Source: Paenibacillus glycanilyticus
GTDB lineage: Bacteria; Bacillota; Bacilli; Paenibacillales; Paenibacillaceae
Direction: 5' to 3'
Length of the DNA stretch: 64,000 bases
Assembly (NCBI RefSeq): GCF_023715145.1
Contig: NZ_JAMBNP010000020.1
Coordinates: 1-64,000 of the forward strand
Under the pieces are notes generated by a model. The model was not told the DNA's origin. It made no database searches and was given only the letters and a program-made list of their open reading frames with translations. Each line of letters opens with the position of its first letter. Position 1 is the first letter of the stretch. Shown piece after piece: positions 7,702 to 16,790 of the stretch. The position numbers and the translations under genes were made by a program.

Positions 7702-8778
7702 ATGAAGGAACAAAGTCAGCTAGAAGTGATGAATCAGCTTTTGCAATTAGTCGCACCAGGCACCCCGTTCCGTGATGGGCTTGATAATGTGCTCCGGGCC
7801 AAAACGGGTGCGCTGCTAGTTGTCGGGTATAGTCCCGAAGTAATGGAGGTCGTGGATGGAGGCTTCTCCATTAACTGCGATTTCTCGCCTAACTATTTGT
7901 ATGAGCTGGCCAAGATGGACGGGGCCATTATCCTCAGCGAGGATATGAAGCGGATCCTGTATGCCAATACACAGCTTATACCAAACAACTCGATTCCATC
8001 GATTGAGACCGGTATCCGCCACCGTACAGCGGAGCGGGTGGCAAAGCAGACCGGAAAGCTAGTCGTGTCGATCTCGCAGCGCCGTAATATCATTACCCTG
8101 TATCAGGGCAATTTGCGTTACTCGCTTAAAGAGATGGGCGTTATACTGACCAAGGCCAATCAGGCGATTCAGACGCTTGAGAAATATAAGGTGGTACTTA
8201 GCCAGTCATTGACGAATCTGTCGGCTCTCGAATTCGAGGAGCTGGTGACGCTGCAGGAAGTAGCGCATGTCGTTCAGCGGGTAGAGATGGTCTTGCGGGT
8301 CAAAATGGAAATCAAGCGTTATGTCACGGAGCTTGGTACGGAAGGACGCCTCATCGCCATGCAAATGGAAGAGCTTGTTAACGGCGTTGACGAAGATGCC
8401 TGGTACCTGCTCAAGGATTATGCCAAAGAAAATTCCGATGACAAAATCCGCGAAATTCGGGTTGCTCTAAAGAAACTGAGCGCAGAAGATCTGCTTGACG
8501 CGCCTCCGATTATCCGCCTTCTCGGGTATACGCATACCGCTGCAATGGCGGAAGAAGCCGTATCGCCGCGCGGCTATAGGCTGTTGAATAAAATTCCTCG
8601 TCTGCCATTAATTATTATGAATAATCTGATCGAGCGGTTCGGCCGATTGCCTCATATTTTGATGGCAACCATTGATGAGCTTGACGAAGTGGACGGTATT
8701 GGAGAGGTTCGGGCACGCGCGATTAAGGATGGCTTGAAGCGAATCCAAGAGCAGATGTTCATTGACAGACAAATTTAA
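7702..8778 (+). CDS. disA: DisA, DNA-scanning diadenylate cyclase
   Basis: DisA makes c-di-AMP from two ATP and scans DNA for branched structures, delaying sporulation when damage is found. The roughly 358-residue product has the N-terminal DAC domain with DGA (73-75) and RHR (106-108), a long helical spine, and a C-terminal helix-hairpin-helix DNA-binding domain (LDEVDGIGEVRARAIKDGL). ATG 7702 is preferred because AGGGGG (7690-7695) lies 6 nt upstream. ATG 7699 and an in-frame TTG at 7684 are possible but sit too close to or before the ribosome site. It is transcribed with radA. Confidence 0.95.
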   Translation: MKEQSQLEVMNQLLQLVAPGTPFRDGLDNVLRAKTGALLVVGYSPEVMEVVDGGFSINCDFSPNYLYELAKMDGAIILSEDMKRILYANTQLIPNNSIPSIETGIRHRTAERVAKQTGKLVVSISQRRNIITLYQGNLRYSLKEMGVILTKANQAIQTLEKYKVVLSQSLTNLSALEFEELVTLQEVAHVVQRVEMVLRVKMEIKRYVTELGTEGRLIAMQMEELVNGVDEDAWYLLKDYAKENSDDKIREIRVALKKLSAEDLLDAPPIIRLLGYTHTAAMAEEAVSPRGYRLLNKIPRLPLIIMNNLIERFGRLPHILMATIDELDEVDGIGEVRARAIKDGLKRIQEQMFIDRQI

Positions 8779-8865
8779 ATCTCATACAATGGATGGAATG
8801 TGTACCGTGTTCCAAACATACATTAGTAAACGGTTTTAGGGCATAGTAGAGAAGAGGTGGAATAG

Positions 8866-9609
8866 ATGATCACTAAGTCGATACCGAGCCTTCTCACGGT
8901 CGGAAACTTATTCCTAGGAATAGCCGCCATTATTCTCGTGTTTAATGAAAAGCCGGAGACAGCTGCAATGATGGTTATTATTGCGATGCTGCTCGATGGC
9001 GTGGACGGCCGTGTAGCACGTGCGCTGAACGCGCAAAGCGAGTTCGGCAAAGAGCTCGATTCGTTATCCGATGTGATCTCGTTCGGCGTGGCGCCGGCTT
9101 TTATTATGTATGTCGTTGCCTTCCAAGAGCTTAACCCGACCATTGCCTGGATTATTACCGCACTGTTCCCGATCTGCGGTGCATTGAGGCTGGCCCGCTT
9201 TAATGTGATACCTGGGAAACCGGGTTACTTTATCGGCCTTCCCATTCCTGCTGCCGGAGGCGTGTTGTCCACGCTTGCGCTGTTCCAGGATGATATTGCA
9301 GTCTCGGTCTTGCTTGCGAGCACGCTTGTGCTTTCCTTGCTTATGGTTAGTACGATTAAATATCCGAACTTTAAAAAAATCGGCATCTCCAAGGGTGCCA
9401 TTTGGGCGATTCCGTTTGTCGTCGCACTGGCGATTTTCCTCGGGATCCAATTCCCTGACCAGTTATCTAAAATTATCTTTGTTCCGATGTTGTTATATGC
9501 GCTTTATGGTCTAAAAAAAAACGTTGACGGCCGTATGAAAAAACGCGTCCGCAAACGCCGCGGCAAGGATGTACAGGATGAAAACGTACAATCGGAGACA
9601 ATCGCGTAA
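8866..9609 (+). CDS. pssA: CDP-diacylglycerol-serine O-phosphatidyltransferase
   Basis: This membrane enzyme joins CDP-diacylglycerol and serine to make phosphatidylserine, the precursor of phosphatidylethanolamine. The 247-residue product has the CDP-alcohol phosphotransferase motif DGxxAR-x8-G-x3-D-x3-D, with Asp44, Asp47, Arg52, Gly61, Asp65 and Asp69. It is followed by several hydrophobic helices and a very basic tail (KKRVRKRRGK). The start ATG follows GAGGTGG. B. subtilis keeps pssA elsewhere, so its placement between disA and the PIN/TRAM gene is a difference. A hairpin repeat and then a bidirectional terminator follow. Related enzymes use other alcohols, but serine is most likely. Confidence 0.88.
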   Translation: MITKSIPSLLTVGNLFLGIAAIILVFNEKPETAAMMVIIAMLLDGVDGRVARALNAQSEFGKELDSLSDVISFGVAPAFIMYVVAFQELNPTIAWIITALFPICGALRLARFNVIPGKPGYFIGLPIPAAGGVLSTLALFQDDIAVSVLLASTLVLSLLMVSTIKYPNFKKIGISKGAIWAIPFVVALAIFLGIQFPDQLSKIIFVPMLLYALYGLKKNVDGRMKKRVRKRRGKDVQDENVQSETIA

Positions 9610-9615
9610 ACATTT

Positions 9616-9674
9616 CCCCACAAAGTGAAGCAAATGCTCCGGAGCTTATTCCGAGTACTTTGCGGGGGGCCCCG
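9616..9674 (+). repeat. Hairpin repeat copy B after pssA
   Basis: CCCCACAAAGT (9616-9626) pairs with ACTTTGCGGGG (9657-9667, one mismatch), enclosing AGCTTATTCCGA in the loop, then GGCCCCG. The element matches copy A at 132-188 in both arms and loop. It begins seven bases after the pssA stop codon. It lacks a T-tract, so it is unlikely to be the main terminator. Confidence 0.7.
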
Positions 9675-9703
9675 TTGTGAAAACAGGAAATAAATAAAAA
9701 AAG

Positions 9704-9755
9704 AAGGAGCTGTTCCTGCACTCGTGATGAACGAGGCGGGGAACAGCTCCTTTTT
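9704..9755. terminator. Bidirectional terminator between pssA and the DUF gene
   Basis: GGAGCTGTTCC (9706-9716) pairs perfectly with GGAACAGCTCC (9740-9750). T residues follow on the plus strand (9751-9755) and an A-run precedes (9695-9702), so it can end transcription from both convergent genes. Confidence 0.9.
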
Positions 9756-9765
9756 ACGTATCGTA

Positions 9766-10161
9766 TTAAGTTAAATTAAACAATCCGAGGGTTGAGCATT
9801 TGTCGTATTCCTTGGCGACAACTTCGTCTAATTGAATGTCCAGCAGATTGCACATCGCGGTCATGTAGAACAGATTACGCCCGAGCTCGGATTTGAGCAC
9901 ATCGCGGCAGGATTCGCATACATGGCCGGAGAGATGACTTTGAAGCGTAGACTTGGCGCTTTCGAGATTCGGTTCGTCTGCATACTCTTGCTTGCGTGCG
10001 TTGAGCTCAATACATCCGCAATCCGTTACGGCCTTCGTTACCGCGCGGTTAACGGACGCACCGGATTGACCAAACTTGGACATGACATCTAACAGGCTAC
10101 GATGTCTAAGCAATAGTTCCGATACTTGCTGCTGGAATTCCTCCAGTGTTGGAGCGCTCAT
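9766..10161 (-). CDS. Small conserved protein, DUF1573/MazG-like (uncertain)
   Basis: The 131-residue cytosolic protein starts at ATG 10161, behind AGAGGTGG on the minus strand; an upstream in-frame ATG at 10179 would overlap that site. It is predicted all-helical. It has a CGC motif near residue 49, a CESC pair near 86-89, and a tail (SELGRNLFYMTAMCNLLDI) that recalls MazG-type pyrophosphohydrolases. From memory, orthologues in Paenibacillus are annotated as DUF1573; I could not verify this. No function can be assigned. It is the only minus-strand gene before 60 kb and is divergent from the PIN/TRAM gene. Confidence 0.8.
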   Translation of the reverse strand: MSAPTLEEFQQQVSELLLRHRSLLDVMSKFGQSGASVNRAVTKAVTDCGCIELNARKQEYADEPNLESAKSTLQSHLSGHVCESCRDVLKSELGRNLFYMTAMCNLLDIQLDEVVAKEYDKCSTLGLFNLT

Positions 10162-10311
10162 CGATTCCACCTCTTTCATCAGCTTCGTCTGCTATAACTG
10201 CTAATTCCATTATAAGCATACCTTGCCATCATTTCAAAATGAAAAATCATTCACGAACCTACGGTTTAGCCCGTCCATTATTGGAACATAATTGTAATGG
10301 AGGTGGTATTT

Positions 10312-11403
10312 ATGATGAGACGTATTATTCAACTGGCTGGTCTACTATTCGGAGGACTGGCAGGATTAGAAGTGCAGGGAAGAACAAATGGCATGGAGAG
10401 CTGGACGCAATCGTCCCTTGGTATTTGGCAGGGAACAAGTTTGTATTATTTCGCGATTGGGGCACTTTTTGGACTTCTTGTTGCGAGCATGTCTGCAGGG
10501 CGGATTATCCGGTTTATGCAGCGCGGTATTGAGCAAACGGCTGAAATGCCGATGAAAGATCTGATGTCCGGCGGCGGCGGGCTCCTAGCGGGGCTGCTCT
10601 TTTCCGTACTCTTGTATCCGGCGGTAGCGGGGCTTGGAGGACCGGGACTGTTGATTCCGGCAGTAATGTCCCTCTTCTTCGGTTACCTGGGCCTTCGAAT
10701 CGGCCTTAACAAGAAGGAAGAATTGGCGGCAGCTGCTTCGGCTATGCTGGAACAGCGCAAGGCTCAGCCGGCGGCAGAGGAAGCGGGCGGATTCGAAGAG
10801 CATAAAATTTTGGACACCAGCGTTATCATTGACGGCAGAATTGCGGATATCTGCAAGACCGGGTTTATCGAAGGCACTCTGGTTATTCCCGAATTCGTGC
10901 TGGAGGAACTGCAGCATATTGCGGATTCATCGGATCTGCTGAAGCGCAACCGCGGACGACGCGGGCTCGATATTTTGAACAAGATTCAAAAGGAGCTGGA
11001 TGTCCGGGTGCTTATTTACGAAGGAGACTTTGAAGAAATAAGCGAGGTGGACAGTAAATTGGTCAAGCTGGCGAAAGCGCTCAAAGGCAAGGTTGTTACC
11101 AATGACTTCAACCTGAACAAGGTATGCGAGCTTCAAGGGGTATCGGTGCTGAACATTAATGATCTGGCAAATGCGGTGAAGCCGGTTGTCCTTCCCGGAG
11201 AAGAAATTATCGTACAAGTAATTAAGGACGGCAAAGAGCATGGGCAAGGCGTCGCCTATCTGGATGACGGTACGATGATCGTTGTCGAAGGCGGACGCGA
11301 TTATATCGGCACAACGATGGAAGTGCTCGTAACAAGCGTTCTGCAAACCTCTGCGGGCCGAATGATATTTGCAAAGCCGAAGCTGTTGGAAAAAGCGCTG
11401 TAA
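10312..11403 (+). CDS. PIN/TRAM-domain membrane protein (YacL family)
   Basis: The 363-residue product is the YacL orthologue, conserved just upstream of ispD in Bacilli. The N-terminal third has about four hydrophobic helices (roughly 5-20, 43-60, 88-106, 110-130). Next comes a PIN nuclease-like domain (about 165-290) with acidic residues in LDTSVIIDGR (Asp168, Asp174), then a C-terminal TRAM domain for RNA contact. A membrane-bound ribonuclease role is likely from the fold, but the substrate is not established. ATG 10312 follows GGAGGTGG (10299-10306); ATG 10315 is equally good. Confidence 0.92.
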   Translation: MMRRIIQLAGLLFGGLAGLEVQGRTNGMESWTQSSLGIWQGTSLYYFAIGALFGLLVASMSAGRIIRFMQRGIEQTAEMPMKDLMSGGGGLLAGLLFSVLLYPAVAGLGGPGLLIPAVMSLFFGYLGLRIGLNKKEELAAAASAMLEQRKAQPAAEEAGGFEEHKILDTSVIIDGRIADICKTGFIEGTLVIPEFVLEELQHIADSSDLLKRNRGRRGLDILNKIQKELDVRVLIYEGDFEEISEVDSKLVKLAKALKGKVVTNDFNLNKVCELQGVSVLNINDLANAVKPVVLPGEEIIVQVIKDGKEHGQGVAYLDDGTMIVVEGGRDYIGTTMEVLVTSVLQTSAGRMIFAKPKLLEKAL

Positions 11404-11451
11404 CCTTGTATAGTAGGGAGTAGTTGTTACGTACGAGGGAGACTTGAGGCG

Positions 11452-12162
11452 ATGAATGCAAATTGGGGAGCGGTTGTCGTCGCGGCCGGACGCGGTTCGC
11501 GGATGGGAACCAAAGAAAGCAAACAGTATTTGCCGCTGCACGGAAAGCCTATTCTCGTTCATACGCTGGAGCTGTTCCAGGCGATGGACGAGATTGCAGA
11601 TATAACGCTTGTTGTTGGCGCTGACGATGTCGAGCGCTGCACGCGGCTTGTACAAGAGTACAAGCTCGGCAAGGTTACGGATGTGGTAGCCGGAGGAAGC
11701 GAGCGGCAGCATTCGGTCTTTGCCGGGATCAAGGCGTTATCACCGGCAGCCGAGTGGGTTATGGTGCATGACGGCGTGCGGCCGCTGGTTACTCCGCAGG
11801 CGATACGCGCCTGCTGCGAGAAGGCCGAGCAAAGCGGCGCAGCCGTCTTGGCCGTACCGGTCAAGGATACCATCAAACAGGTAGATGACACAGGTCTGAT
11901 CGTTTCAACCCCGGACCGCCGAAGCTTGTGGGCGATACAAACGCCGCAAGCTTTTCGTCGTGATCTGCTGACGGAAGCGCATGAGCGAGCGGCAGAGGAG
12001 CATTTTCTCGGTACGGATGATGCGATGGTGGTGGAACGGACGGGCGCGCCGGTCGTCATTGCGGAAGGCGATTATACGAATATTAAAATTACAACGCCGG
12101 ATGATCTGCCCTGGGCGGAATTTTTGCTGGAGAAACGAAAGAGAGAGGAGAACAAACAATGA
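11452..12162 (+). CDS. ispD: 2-C-methyl-D-erythritol 4-phosphate cytidylyltransferase
   Basis: IspD couples CTP to methylerythritol phosphate, the third step of the MEP isoprenoid pathway. The 236-residue product has the nucleotide-binding loop AAGRGSRMG (11-19), Lys24 in the usual active-site position, the DGVRPLV motif, and the TDDAMVVE segment near the C-terminus. The usual length is 225-240. Its stop overlaps the ispF start by four bases (ATGA), giving translational coupling of consecutive pathway enzymes. Confidence 0.95.
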   Translation: MNANWGAVVVAAGRGSRMGTKESKQYLPLHGKPILVHTLELFQAMDEIADITLVVGADDVERCTRLVQEYKLGKVTDVVAGGSERQHSVFAGIKALSPAAEWVMVHDGVRPLVTPQAIRACCEKAEQSGAAVLAVPVKDTIKQVDDTGLIVSTPDRRSLWAIQTPQAFRRDLLTEAHERAAEEHFLGTDDAMVVERTGAPVVIAEGDYTNIKITTPDDLPWAEFLLEKRKREENKQ

Positions 12163-12647
12163 TTCGAGTAGGACAAGGCTTTGACGTGCATCAGCTGGTG
12201 GAGGGGCGCCCATGTATTATCGGGGGCGTAACGATTCCGTATGAGAAGGGACTGCTGGGTCACTCCGACGCGGATGTGCTGCTGCATGCAATTAGCGATG
12301 CGATTCTGGGGGCGCTTGGTCTAGGGGATATCGGCAAGCACTTCCCGGATACTTCGGAGGAGTTCAAGGATGCGGACAGCTTGAAGCTGCTTGAGCATGT
12401 ATGGTCTCTCGCGAAGGAGCGGGGCTACAAGCTTGGCAACTGCGATTCGACGATCATTGCGCAGCGCCCGAAGATGGCGCCTTACATTCCGCAAATGGCG
12501 GAAATTATCGCGCGCGCGCTGGAGGCCGACATAGAGCAGGTGAATGTGAAGGCGACAACGACCGAGCAGCTTGGTTTTACCGGCAGAGGCGAGGGAATTG
12601 CGTCCCAATCGGTTGTCTGCTTGATCCAGGATGTTATAATCAAGTAA
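12159..12647 (+). CDS. ispF: 2-C-methyl-D-erythritol 2,4-cyclodiphosphate synthase
   Basis: IspF cyclises the CDP-methylerythritol phosphate intermediate of the MEP pathway, releasing CMP. The 162-residue product has the metal site FDVHQ (Asp9, His11) and GHSDADVLLHAISDA (His43), matching E. coli Asp8, His10 and His42. The C-terminal TTEQLGFTGRGEGIA motif lies at the trimer interface. It overlaps ispD by four bases, and gltX starts 31 nt later, so the three are likely cotranscribed. Confidence 0.96.
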   Translation: MIRVGQGFDVHQLVEGRPCIIGGVTIPYEKGLLGHSDADVLLHAISDAILGALGLGDIGKHFPDTSEEFKDADSLKLLEHVWSLAKERGYKLGNCDSTIIAQRPKMAPYIPQMAEIIARALEADIEQVNVKATTTEQLGFTGRGEGIASQSVVCLIQDVIIK

Positions 12648-12678
12648 TGGTTAAAGTTATACGAGAGGGGTTTTAACG

Positions 12679-14142
12679 ATGACGCAAGAAGTGAGAGTCC
12701 GTTATGCACCGTCCCCGACGGGTCATTTACATATCGGTAATGCCAGAACGGCCTTATTTAATTATTTGTACGCGCGCAGCCTTGGCGGTAAATTCATTAT
12801 CCGGATCGAAGATACCGACGTGAAACGCAATGTGGCAGGCGGGGAAGAAAGCCAGCTGAAATATTTGAAATGGCTCGGCATCGACTGGGATGAGAGCATT
12901 GACATCGGCGGAGGCTACGGTCCTTACCGTCAGACAGAGCGTCTTGATATTTATAAGGAATATTGGCAGGATCTGCTTGACCGCGGACTTGCTTACCGCT
13001 GCTACTGCACGGAAGAGGAACTCGAGCAGGAGCGGGAAGAGCAGATGAGCCGCGGCGAGACGCCTCGATATTCCGGACGCCACCGCAATCTGACGGAGGA
13101 ACAGCGCCAGGCCTTCGAAGCGGAAGGCCGCGTAGCAAGCGTGCGGTTCCGGGTGCCGGAGGGCAAGGTCTATGCTTGGGACGACATGGTCAAAGGATCA
13201 ATCAACTTCGATACCGCGGAGATGGGCGACTGGGTAATCGTGAAGAAGGACGGCATTCCGACTTACAACTTCGCGGTAGTTATCGATGACTACCTGATGA
13301 AGATCAGCCACGTGCTGCGCGGCGAGGACCATATCTCGAATACCCCTCGTCAGTTGATGATCTATGAAGCGCTGAACTGGGAAGCTCCGAAGTTCGCCCA
13401 TATGACGCTGATCGTGAACGAAAGCCGCAAGAAGCTCAGTAAACGCGATGAGTCGATCATTCAGTTTATCGAGCAATACGACGATCTCGGTTACCTGCCT
13501 GAAGCGTTGTTCAACTTTATCGCGCTGCTTGGCTGGTCGCCTGAGGGCGAGCAGGAAATTTTCTCCCAAGAGCAGTTGGTTGAAGTGTTTACAGCTGATC
13601 GCCTGAGCAAAAGCCCGGCCGTGTTCGACACGCAGAAGTTGAGCTGGATGAACGGCGAATATTTGAAAAAGATCGACCTTGAGCGTCTCGTTGATTTGTG
13701 TCTGCCGCATCTGCAAAAAGCAGGCCGCGTAGCGGAGCAGCTGGAAGGAGCGGATCGCGAATGGGTATCGGCTCTTGCAGCCCTGTACCAGGATAAGCTC
13801 CGTGCCGCTTCGGATATCGTGGCACAAACAGAGCTGTTCTTCCGGGATACGGTTGAGGATGAGGAGGAAGCCGCAACGGTTCTTGCCGAAGAGCAGGTGC
13901 CGGCTGTCCTTGCCGCATTCCTCGCCAAGATCGAAGAAAACGGCGCTGCGGCCTTTACGGTTGACGGCATTAAAGACTGGATCAAAGCCGTTCAGAAGGA
14001 AACGAGCTTCAAAGGCAAGCAGCTGTTTATGCCGATCCGCGCTGCGCTCACTGGCCAGACGCATGGTCCTGATCTGAACCAGTCGATCGCCCTGCTTGGA
14101 CGCGACAAGGTGATTAACCGCCTTAAGAGCCGTCTGGGCTAA
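12679..14142 (+). CDS. gltX: Glutamyl-tRNA synthetase
   Basis: GluRS charges tRNA-Glu. In Bacilli the enzyme is usually non-discriminating and also charges tRNA-Gln, which GatCAB then converts; this role is inferred. The 487-residue class I synthetase has the HIGH motif in PSPTGHLHIG (11-20) and KLSKR (252-256). The C-terminal anticodon-binding helical domain runs from about residue 330. A short ribosome site, GAGAGGGG, precedes the ATG. Confidence 0.97.
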   Translation: MTQEVRVRYAPSPTGHLHIGNARTALFNYLYARSLGGKFIIRIEDTDVKRNVAGGEESQLKYLKWLGIDWDESIDIGGGYGPYRQTERLDIYKEYWQDLLDRGLAYRCYCTEEELEQEREEQMSRGETPRYSGRHRNLTEEQRQAFEAEGRVASVRFRVPEGKVYAWDDMVKGSINFDTAEMGDWVIVKKDGIPTYNFAVVIDDYLMKISHVLRGEDHISNTPRQLMIYEALNWEAPKFAHMTLIVNESRKKLSKRDESIIQFIEQYDDLGYLPEALFNFIALLGWSPEGEQEIFSQEQLVEVFTADRLSKSPAVFDTQKLSWMNGEYLKKIDLERLVDLCLPHLQKAGRVAEQLEGADREWVSALAALYQDKLRAASDIVAQTELFFRDTVEDEEEAATVLAEEQVPAVLAAFLAKIEENGAAAFTVDGIKDWIKAVQKETSFKGKQLFMPIRAALTGQTHGPDLNQSIALLGRDKVINRLKSRLG

Positions 14143-14186
14143 GGCATATTTGGGAGTGACAGTTGACAAGCCATGGCATAAATTCC

Positions 14187-14215
14187 TTGTCACGCTTATG
14201 GGGATTCGTTATACT
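14187..14215 (+). promoter_or_regulatory. cysE operon promoter
   Basis: TTGTCA (14187-14192) and TATACT (14210-14215), 17 bp apart, lie just upstream of the T-box leader. TTGACAAG at 14163-14170 and CTTGTCAC at 14186-14193 form an imperfect inverted repeat whose right arm overlaps the -35 hexamer, so a repressor site is possible. Confidence 0.8.
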
Positions 14216-14221
14216 GTTACT

Positions 14222-14612
14222 AATTACAATTCGATGACATACAAAAAGCCATGAACAGGAAAAGTACGTTTTGCCGGATTTACAGAGAGGACAACCGCGT
14301 TTGACTAGAGCCGATTACTTATTGGCAATAGAAGATGCAGGCTGCAAGTTGTCTAATTCGGGGGGCGGAAAATTGCACCTGGGAGCTTTGTTCCGATCCG
14401 CATTCCTTCCGCTTCGTATACCGAAGCCGGCGAAGCGGGGTAGGCAGCAACGTATCAGCCAACGTTACAGGCTTTAAGACGGACAGCCGGATGAGGCTGG
14501 GCCGAAGCTCATCTGCAGCTCCGGTTCCCAATCCTGGTTCGTTCAAGCAGAGTGGAACCGCGACGTTACACGCACGCCTCTGCAGCATTTCGATGCTGCG
14601 GAGGCTTTTTTT
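14222..14612 (+). promoter_or_regulatory. T-box riboswitch, Cys specifier (UGC)
   Basis: The roughly 390-nt leader before cysE shows T-box hallmarks. A Stem I start (CAGAGAGGACA near 14283) is followed by a specifier loop with TGC at 14374-14376, directly before ACC as in known T-boxes. The T-box sequence is AGAGTGGAACCGCG at 14549-14562 (one change from AGGGTGGNACCGCG). A terminator follows with stem 14576-14588/14593-14605 and seven T residues. UGC is a cysteine codon, which agrees with cysE-cysS downstream. Uncharged tRNA-Cys would pair with the T-box loop and prevent termination. Short open frames inside the leader are not genes. Confidence 0.93.
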
Positions 14613-14680
14613 AGTTTCACCTTGTTTTATTTTGTTTTCTTCCTGCGGGGGGCCGCTGGACATGGGAGAGGAGAACACGC

Positions 14681-15343
14681 ATGTTTCGCCATTTGCAATC
14701 AGACATTAAGGCAGTATTTGAGAATGACCCTGCGGCGCGGAGCCGATTCGAAGTGGTATTTACGTATTCGGGCCTGCATGCGATATGGGCGCACCGGATT
14801 GCAAATAAGCTTTTCCGCAAGGGATGGTTTACGTTTGCCCGGATTATCTCACAGTTCAGCCGCTTTATGACTGGCATTGAGATTCACCCGGGGGCGACTA
14901 TCGGAGAGCGGTTGTTTATTGACCACGGGATGGGAATTGTTATTGGGGAAACATGCGAGATCGGCGACGATGTCGTGATTTATCAAGGGGTAACGCTAGG
15001 GGGGACCGGCAAGGAGAAGGGCAAGCGCCATCCGACCATCGGCAATAATGTCGTCATCGGATCGGGTGCGAAAGTACTAGGCTCGTTCCGTGTTGGCGAT
15101 AATTCGAATATCGGATCCAATGCCGTCGTGCTTCGCGAAGTACCGGACAACTGCACCGTTGTAGGCAATCCGGGCCGTGTCGTCAGACGCAATGGGGAAC
15201 GGGTCGGAGACCGGCTTGACCATAAGCAGCTGCCGGATCCTGTCATTGAGATGTTCCGCGAGATGCAAAAGGAAATAGATAGTTTAAAGGCCGAGGTCGA
15301 GAGACTTCGCGAGCCTGTAGCTGGAGGAGAAACGAGATCATGA
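14681..15343 (+). CDS. cysE: Serine O-acetyltransferase
   Basis: CysE acetylates serine with acetyl-CoA, the first step of cysteine synthesis. The 220-residue cytosolic protein has a short helical N-terminal region and a left-handed beta-helix of hexapeptide repeats (about 66-170). It has the catalytic DHG (Asp81-His82), the TLGGTGKEKGKRHP loop with His117, and a charged C-terminal coiled tail. The short N-terminus is typical of the Bacillus type. It is the first gene after the Cys T-box and overlaps cysS by four bases. Confidence 0.96.
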   Translation: MFRHLQSDIKAVFENDPAARSRFEVVFTYSGLHAIWAHRIANKLFRKGWFTFARIISQFSRFMTGIEIHPGATIGERLFIDHGMGIVIGETCEIGDDVVIYQGVTLGGTGKEKGKRHPTIGNNVVIGSGAKVLGSFRVGDNSNIGSNAVVLREVPDNCTVVGNPGRVVRRNGERVGDRLDHKQLPDPVIEMFREMQKEIDSLKAEVERLREPVAGGETRS

Positions 15344-16755
15344 ATGTACAAATTTATAATACGCTGACCCGAGCAAAGGAAGCATTTGTCCCGCAGGAGC
15401 CGGGAAAAGTAAAGATGTACGTATGCGGACCAACGGTCTATGACTATATCCATATTGGCAATGCGCGTCCGGTTATCTTCTTCGACGTCGTACGCCGTTA
15501 CTTGGAATACGCGGGTTATGACGTGAATTACGTTGTAAACTTCACGGATGTGGACGACAAGCTGATCAAGAAGGCCGAGCAGTCGGGACTGACGGTTCCG
15601 GAGGTTGCGAATAAGTTCATCAAGGCGTTTAACGAAGATATTGCCTCCCTTGGCGTGCACAAAGCTTCGCTTAATCCGCGAGTTACCGAACATATCCCAT
15701 CGATCATCGCGTTTATTCAAGGCCTTGTCGACACAGGCTATGCGTACACGAGCGAAGGGGATGTGTATTACCGGACTTCGAAGTTCGAGGATTACGGCAA
15801 GCTCTCCCATCAGAATCTGGAGGAGCTGCAGTTCGGCATCCGGATCGAGGTGGGCGATCGCAAGGAAAACCCGCAGGACTTCGTCTTGTGGAAAGGCGCA
15901 AAGCCTGGCGAAATTAACTGGGAGAGCCCTTGGGGGCCGGGGCGTCCCGGCTGGCATATCGAGTGCTCGGCGATGGCTCGCGAGTACTTGGGCGATACGC
16001 TGGATATCCATGGCGGCGGCCATGACCTGCAGTTCCCGCATCATGAGTGCGAGGTTGCCCAGTCCGAGGCTCTGACAGGCAAATCGCTTGCCAACTACTG
16101 GATGCACAACGGCTACATTCATATCAACAATGAGAAAATGTCCAAATCGCTCGGCAACGGGATTACGGTAAATGAGCTTGTGAAGCGGGTGAAGCCGGCT
16201 GCTATCCGTTACTTTATTTTGTCTACGCATTACCGCAGCCCGCTTAACTTTACGGATGAGACAATCGCTCAAGCGGAAAACAGCGTGGATCGGATTGCAA
16301 ACTGCGCGGCGAACCTGAAGCACCGCCTCTCTGCATTTGGCGGGCAAGTTGGGGGAGCTGCTTCCGGCACGGAGCTGGATGAAAGATTGGCGCAGATCAA
16401 GGCGCAATTTGAAGCGAAAATGGGAGATGACTTTAATACGCCGGATGCGATTACTGCGGTATTCGAACTGGTAACGGAAGCGAATCAATATTTGAACCGC
16501 GCGGATGCAACAGCCGAAGGCACTGCTGCATTGCTGGCAACGCTTGAGCAGATGAATACGGTGCTTGGCTTGCTGCCTGAAGCGGGTGCGGATGCAGAGC
16601 TGCTGGATGAGGAGATTGAAGCCCTTATTGTGGAGCGGACAGAAGTACGCAAAGCGAAAAACTGGGCACGGGCGGATGAAATCCGCAACCTGCTCACGGA
16701 AAAAGGCATCGCACTAGAGGACACTCCGCAAGGGATCCGTTGGCGGCGCCTGTAG
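15340..16755 (+). CDS. cysS: Cysteinyl-tRNA synthetase
   Basis: CysRS charges tRNA-Cys. The 471-residue class I enzyme has Cys29 of the zinc site in YVCGPTVYDY, the HIGH-equivalent HIGN (38-41), the HECEVAQSEAL segment with the other zinc ligands, and KMSKS (266-270). A C-terminal DALR-like helical domain follows. It is coupled to cysE by ATGA overlap, so the Cys T-box controls both supply and use of cysteine. Confidence 0.97.
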   Translation: MNVQIYNTLTRAKEAFVPQEPGKVKMYVCGPTVYDYIHIGNARPVIFFDVVRRYLEYAGYDVNYVVNFTDVDDKLIKKAEQSGLTVPEVANKFIKAFNEDIASLGVHKASLNPRVTEHIPSIIAFIQGLVDTGYAYTSEGDVYYRTSKFEDYGKLSHQNLEELQFGIRIEVGDRKENPQDFVLWKGAKPGEINWESPWGPGRPGWHIECSAMAREYLGDTLDIHGGGHDLQFPHHECEVAQSEALTGKSLANYWMHNGYIHINNEKMSKSLGNGITVNELVKRVKPAAIRYFILSTHYRSPLNFTDETIAQAENSVDRIANCAANLKHRLSAFGGQVGGAASGTELDERLAQIKAQFEAKMGDDFNTPDAITAVFELVTEANQYLNRADATAEGTAALLATLEQMNTVLGLLPEAGADAELLDEEIEALIVERTEVRKAKNWARADEIRNLLTEKGIALEDTPQGIRWRRL

Positions 16756-16790
16756 GCTTCTGCCAAGGATCGATTGGAGGACGTGGTATT

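Noticed and set aside
14271..14709. Open frames of 68 and 124 codons between gltX and cysE
   Set aside because: They lie inside the T-box leader, whose specifier, T-box core and terminator account for the region.
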